DNA of 64,000 nucleotides from Mesostigma viride. Its lineage: Eukaryota; Streptophyta; Mesostigmatophyceae; Mesostigmatales; Mesostigmataceae. The stretch covers positions 1,250,234-1,314,233 of the forward strand of contig RPFO01000310.1 of the NCBI GenBank assembly GCA_009746045.1, read 5' to 3'. Every line of letters begins with the position of its first letter. The stretch's first letter is position 1. Below the pieces are notes generated by a model. It ran no database searches. It was not told where the DNA came from and worked only from the letters and a program-made list of their open reading frames with translations. The position numbers and the translations under genes were made by a program. This document shows, in pieces, positions 61,001 to 64,000 of this stretch.

Positions 61001-61509
61001 ACGAGGCCTCGGAGACGTCCCTGCGCCTGTTCAGCATCTGCGCCCTGGGCGGCGCAAAGTCCTGGTGGTCAGGCATGTGTGCCGTGAAGAGGCTGACCTC
61101 TGCCAGCAACGGGGGCCTGCCGGAGTTCTCCCGTGAGTCGAGCTCCCTGTACCTCCCTCTCCCCGGTAACGACGGCTGCCCCTCGTACGAGGCGTTCAGC
61201 GCGCGCATGTTTGCGGCGCTCAAGGTGCACGGGGACTACGGCCAGCGCACCGAGGCGCAGCGCGCCCAGAAGATGGGCATGGAGGAGATGCAGGGTGTGG
61301 TGCGGGCGATGGCGGGGCAGGTGAGGGCGGGGGGCTGGTACCGCTGCCCCAACGGCCACCTGTACTGCATCACCGAGTGTGGCGGTGCCATGCAGGAGAG
61401 CACGTGCCCCACCTGCGGGAAAGGAATTGGCGGGAGCCAGCACCGGTTGAGGGGCGACAATGCGAATGCACTGGATGTGGATGGGGCGCAGAGACCCGCA
61501 TGGAACTGA
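58057..61509 (+). CDS. Coiled coil-kinase-HECT-like-RZ finger protein, terminal exon of gene C
   Basis: A 1,150-residue product, same length and motif positions as A and B (Lys418, Asp514 in HRDLKPEN, Asp532 in DFG, RZ ligands 1097-1120). The start follows the acceptor GAACAG at 58051-58056. The first about 40 residues and the coiled coil are the most diverged of the three; from the kinase to the end it is nearly identical to A and B, suggesting homogenisation of the 3' part. Gly loop GRGVWRV. The HECT-like part reads LPEFSRE then SSSLYLPLPG; active-site Cys again not in the expected place. No disruptions. Confidence 0.85.
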   Translation, partial: AMRDVLAEIDWATHQSIPQPGLLASLEGMVPGIQETWTVAQLAHRMGMMVEGSALNAARLATELRQEDQHSREHLTQVQVQEEAMHRKLAHLRRNSTDVAAARERDEAVQAFASSLHALRETLEKKAGLSEQRHKQQLTLREALGLFDNSQETLPASNAGKGPEPDMEASGRLALAQLREVVKDCNDELMPAAVATQKAMEHLQACLEQQQSIAAKLRGRLNAAVQSGQRLTASVLSQLKGETPEEDGRHARKMSEITALQEKELHMMMDLRESIPGTLSRLAAAQQESKLIQRQLRNTRHDILDAEDDGRTGQLQQLKEKETALLEQASQLAAEQATLSELLADAKLQQWYPDLLAQEEHIKELHKFLPAGASRDLIDYEWNLSKFRDSSGKPLIPGRGVWRVRLMEDWNGKKWVVKEMGPGPELQREVNRLKALQHPLVIPLERVFIDNNVAYLQMPYYKNGNLRGWVDSIVGAQKGAASLTTQQGAQIWSTMKQAFQAVAFLHRKGIVHRDLKPENVLLQDDGQIALCDFGVSHDVLAHLQTTKATLAVGGHTACYAAPEVLAGKGVSASNPYAEDLWSLGVMLLELAGTRLSWNAMTSRLEDEQGRPINTADLLVGKSKWHRDLITLADSLLQKDPDARPSADAVLASEFFQQDPSASQVQQNRHLLLLTSHLAKLRQSPQGGGQPKTHVMRLDVREGPGMVAPVLALFAREDVKPEETVVGEHAGVRIPLSEVLHNFFEAVVLPAAGLLEQGKGDGEDASGSGAASQVREGVAFLPRVCQARDAEALATHQQRLRTVGKILAKAVLQCIHVPVQFCCALFCALVAKDDLTQYSTADCLEMLAEFDPTDARRMRVTLAMKHGDGESGITLGALMGDADADETLMTDANKELLVRKAINHRLVLTRAAELAEVRAGFLCLDWEPLLGVLSPFDLMTLFFGTDYLDVSRVSQAFQLDTASWVGREVQGKQAWEWLQRFLHEASETSLRLFSICALGGAKSWWSGMCAVKRLTSASNGGLPEFSRESSSLYLPLPGNDGCPSYEAFSARMFAALKVHGDYGQRTEAQRAQKMGMEEMQGVVRAMAGQVRAGGWYRCPNGHLYCITECGGAMQESTCPTCGKGIGGSQHRLRGDNANALDVDGAQRPAWN

Positions 61510-62114
61510 GCGGCCGCTGCCTCTGCACGGCCTGCATCCATGCCGCCGCTTAAATGTGCGTCCGTGAAAATTCCATCGCCTCATTCTACTGGGATGTCAA
61601 TGGGCCGAGCATGCTTAGCATAAGATGCAAACAGGAGTGCATGGGCCGATGACAACTCATCATGGAGAGTCCGCAGAGAAGGCCAGCTGCATGGGGCATC
61701 CACGCACATTCGACGCAGGTTTCATGCACACAGCTTGGGGGTGTGGACAGCTGATCTGCGGCAGTGCTGACAGTGTTGGGGTGACATTTGCATGGTGTTA
61801 AGCTCTCATCTTCCATGCATTCTTTGGTACAAACTGCCAAGGGCTTCATTTATCACCACCTTCTCTAGCCCTGCAAGTCTGCCTTGTACAGTAAGTAGTA
61901 AACGTTATTTGTCTAGTGTATATAGTCCACCAAGTTCACCTACACAACTGACATGTGGTTTTAGGCTTGAGGAGATTTGCTAACTGTTACTGTGATGCAT
62001 TCAACTCGGTCATGTGCATGGGCTTTTGGAATGATATTTGCAACAGTGAACGCTACCCACTTGCATCCTCAATAATAAGGGGCATTTAAAATTTTTTACA
62101 ATTGTAGCTTGTTA
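61510..62114 (+). other. 3' flank of gene C
   Basis: Shares its first about 570 bases with the 3' flanks of genes A and B, then meets LINE sequence near 62115. Probable 3' UTR included. Confidence 0.5.
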
Positions 62115-62960
62115 TTTTCATGCAGGCGATACCGGGTCCGCTCCCAGCAAGCCTCATGGCTTGTATGTCAGTCTGGAGACAGGTGACCCGCAAGGAGCGA
62201 TGGCACAAGGTTATGCATGCAAGACACCCTGCTGACATCCGGATGAACGGGGAAAAGCATGTAAATAGATTTGGCAAGCGCAGCAGGTCAGGCCGCGCGC
62301 CGGGCCGGCCGTCGACCTGCAACCTGACCACTTGGGGCAAATTACATACTACTACACAATTAATTGAGGATATTTTCGTAGGCACAGGCGCCTCGGCCTA
62401 GCTGGGCGTCTATGGCCCGCACAGATCAGGTCGACACATCAGATCGACTACTAGCTCGCACCAAGCCCTCACAAACAGGGCGCGCCTCGTCCTCACCGAT
62501 GGCGAGCCGGCCCCGGGCCGTCACGGCAAGGTCGCCATCCGTGGACTTTCCGGGATAGGCGCTGGACATGGACACTGATGTGTTGCACTAGATGGGACGA
62601 TTTTACGCCGGCCGGGCACATTGCATGGCCTCCCAACTTTTCTGTAATCTGGAGGTATCGATGACATGCAAAGAGAGGTGGCATGGATAGTCATGAAGGA
62701 TACCAACCCCAAGTCGGTGGGGGCACCGCGCGTGACCAAATTTTGCAACCATGCGATTCGGGCCGCAGCGCCCGCAACCCGCAACCCTGTTAAACTAGAA
62801 AATAGATAGCTAGTATCATCCCGTCATCCCATCCATCCCATTCCCATCCCACTCGAGACGCTCTGCTCACGTGCTCACGTGACGCTGTCTACTTGTACAA
62901 CATTACGTTAAATTAAATCACATTAAATTGAAGATTTATGCTCACGTGGCGCAGTCCGGC
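62115..62960 (+). mobile_element. LINE 3' fragment
   Basis: Stopped frames matching the C-terminal part and 3' UTR of the - strand LINE (GGCCCGCACAGATCAGGT near 62415; GTGGACTTTCCGGGATAG near 62541). Ends in GATTTATGCTCACGTGGCG. No working frame. Confidence 0.6.
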
Positions 62961-63133
62961 TGCGTATTTAGCCATATGCCATCTATGTTTGCCCCTTATC
63001 GCTGTCATGCCGGCCGGAGGTCCACGAGGCTCGGGCAGCCAAGCAGGCCAACCCGCAACTACGGTGCAGCATCTATGCCCGTCTCTTTAATGGCGTCTTC
63101 ATCGTCCGCATTAACGGCCAGGACCTTCCTCCA

Positions 63134-63370
63134 ATGACGGCGACCCCCATGGATACCGCCGTGCCAGCGCCCCAGCCCCCTGCTCGGCCCCCGCCGTCAC
63201 CGCCATCGCCACCGGCCTCGACGGTCACCTGCTCCCCAGCACGTGTGGGGATCCGCCGGGGCAACTTCAACTCAGGTATGGCTGCCAGGCTTGGCCGTCC
63301 CCCTAATAAATTCGTTCGCTTTGCACCTGAGCCGGAGCCCGCGCTGCGAACCCTTCTCTCCTATCAATGA
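63134..63370 (+). CDS. LINE ORF1-like small protein
   Basis: 78 codons with a Pro-rich start (PAPQPPARPPPSPPSPP) and GIRRGNFNSGMAARLGRPP. Its stop overlaps the ATG of the next frame as ATGA (63367-63370). It may be a short ORF1 of the LINE, or the N-terminus of ORF2 cut by a frameshift. Confidence 0.4.
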   Translation: MTATPMDTAVPAPQPPARPPPSPPSPPASTVTCSPARVGIRRGNFNSGMAARLGRPPNKFVRFAPEPEPALRTLLSYQ

Positions 63371-64000
63371 CGACGCTCGCGGCCCCGCGGCTCCGCGGCT
63401 TTAGCAGTGGGATCTGCCTAACTCCCCTTCCCGCCCCGCCTTTGCCTTCGCAGCCCTCGGGCTGTCGGAGAGAGAGCAACGGGTCGGCAGTGAGCCAGGT
63501 TCGCCCCGCCTCGCGCGGCCGCCTCCGAAACCTCCTCAGACTGCACGCATTTCTTATGCGTGCAGACGCAGACTCATTCTACCTGGCCACCCGAGCCAAC
63601 CGTCGGCGTCGCCTCGACGCGTTGGCAGGAAGAATCGAAACGGTGATTGAAAGCATAAGTCCCCAACCCGCCCCCCCTACCCCACCACCTCCACCCCCAC
63701 CCCCATCACCACCCTGCTCCATCTCCGCCCCCACCCCCGCCTGCACCCCCCTTTTCGGTCAACGCGCGCCCTTGGTCATCGCCACCTTCAACGCCCGCAC
63801 GCTCCAGCCCGACGCTGACCGCTGTCACTGCCTGCGCAGTGACGACTGTCAGTGCCATCGAGTCTCCAATCTTATTGGTTTCTGCATCGACAATAATATC
63901 GCCATCCTGGGAATCCAAGAACACAGGCGCACTGCATCGGCCCGCGGATCAACTGCCCTTGTTGCTGACGACATCGACGGCTGGCGGTTCTACTACGGAG
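63367..64000 (+). CDS. LINE ORF2, endonuclease start (runs off the window)
   Basis: Open from 63307 with ATG at 63367 and no stop to the window end. A Pro-rich stretch (about 63661-63720) precedes IATFNARTL and NNIAILGIQEHRR, which fit the first two motifs of an APE-type endonuclease (EEP family) at the N-terminus of non-LTR retrotransposon ORF2. The reverse transcriptase must lie to the right. Of all the elements here this one looks the least decayed. Confidence 0.65.
   Translation, partial: MTTLAAPRLRGFSSGICLTPLPAPPLPSQPSGCRRESNGSAVSQVRPASRGRLRNLLRLHAFLMRADADSFYLATRANRRRRLDALAGRIETVIESISPQPAPPTPPPPPPPPSPPCSISAPTPACTPLFGQRAPLVIATFNARTLQPDADRCHCLRSDDCQCHRVSNLIGFCIDNNIAILGIQEHRRTASARGSTALVADDIDGWRFYYG

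Overview
This is eukaryotic nuclear DNA. Short coding exons are split by GT-AG introns, and the window carries LINE, Ty3/Gypsy, hAT, SINE-like and tyrosine-recombinase elements plus many minisatellites. A green alga is the most likely source. That is an inference from the element mix and style of sequence; no marker gene proves it.

The core is a tandem family of three related genes, all on the + strand. Each is a row of ankyrin exons followed by a 3,453-nt terminal exon. The terminal exons (6460-9912, 34783-38235, 58057-61509) are all open and each encodes 1,150 residues: coiled coil, Ser/Thr kinase, HECT-like ubiquitin-ligase fold, and a C-terminal RZ-type zinc finger of the RNF213/ZNFX1 kind. 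Most ankyrin repeats sit one per exon, typically 99 nt (33 codons), phase 0 at both ends, so an exon can be gained, lost or skipped without changing the frame. Gene A is cut by the left edge and keeps one repeat exon plus a cap exon. Gene B has six repeat exons plus the cap. Gene C has ten repeat exons, one decayed exon and the cap. I could not find first exons or start codons.

Layout. 1-140: ankyrin intron. 141-2,340: decayed tyrosine-recombinase element. 3,282-9,912: end of gene A. 10,776-19,872: minisatellites, LINE tails and a Gypsy fragment. 19,873-22,311: gene-free segment that occurs three times in the window. 22,312-38,235: gene B, with a second copy of the recombinase element inside a 5.6-kb intron and a 662-bp hAT-type MITE in another. 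38,236-43,050: retroposon cluster and shorter versions of the same minisatellites. 43,200-48,571: two more copies of the gene-free segment. 45,499-61,509: gene C. 62,115-64,000: LINE tail, then the 5' part of a LINE running off the right edge.

The stretch 141 to about 22,600 is a diverged duplicate of 28,678 to about 45,800. Comparing the copies shows which insertions and repeat expansions came later. By domain content the proteins could link recognition (ankyrin), phosphorylation (kinase) and ubiquitin or zinc-finger chemistry (HECT-like, RZ). An immune or quality-control role is possible but is only inferred.
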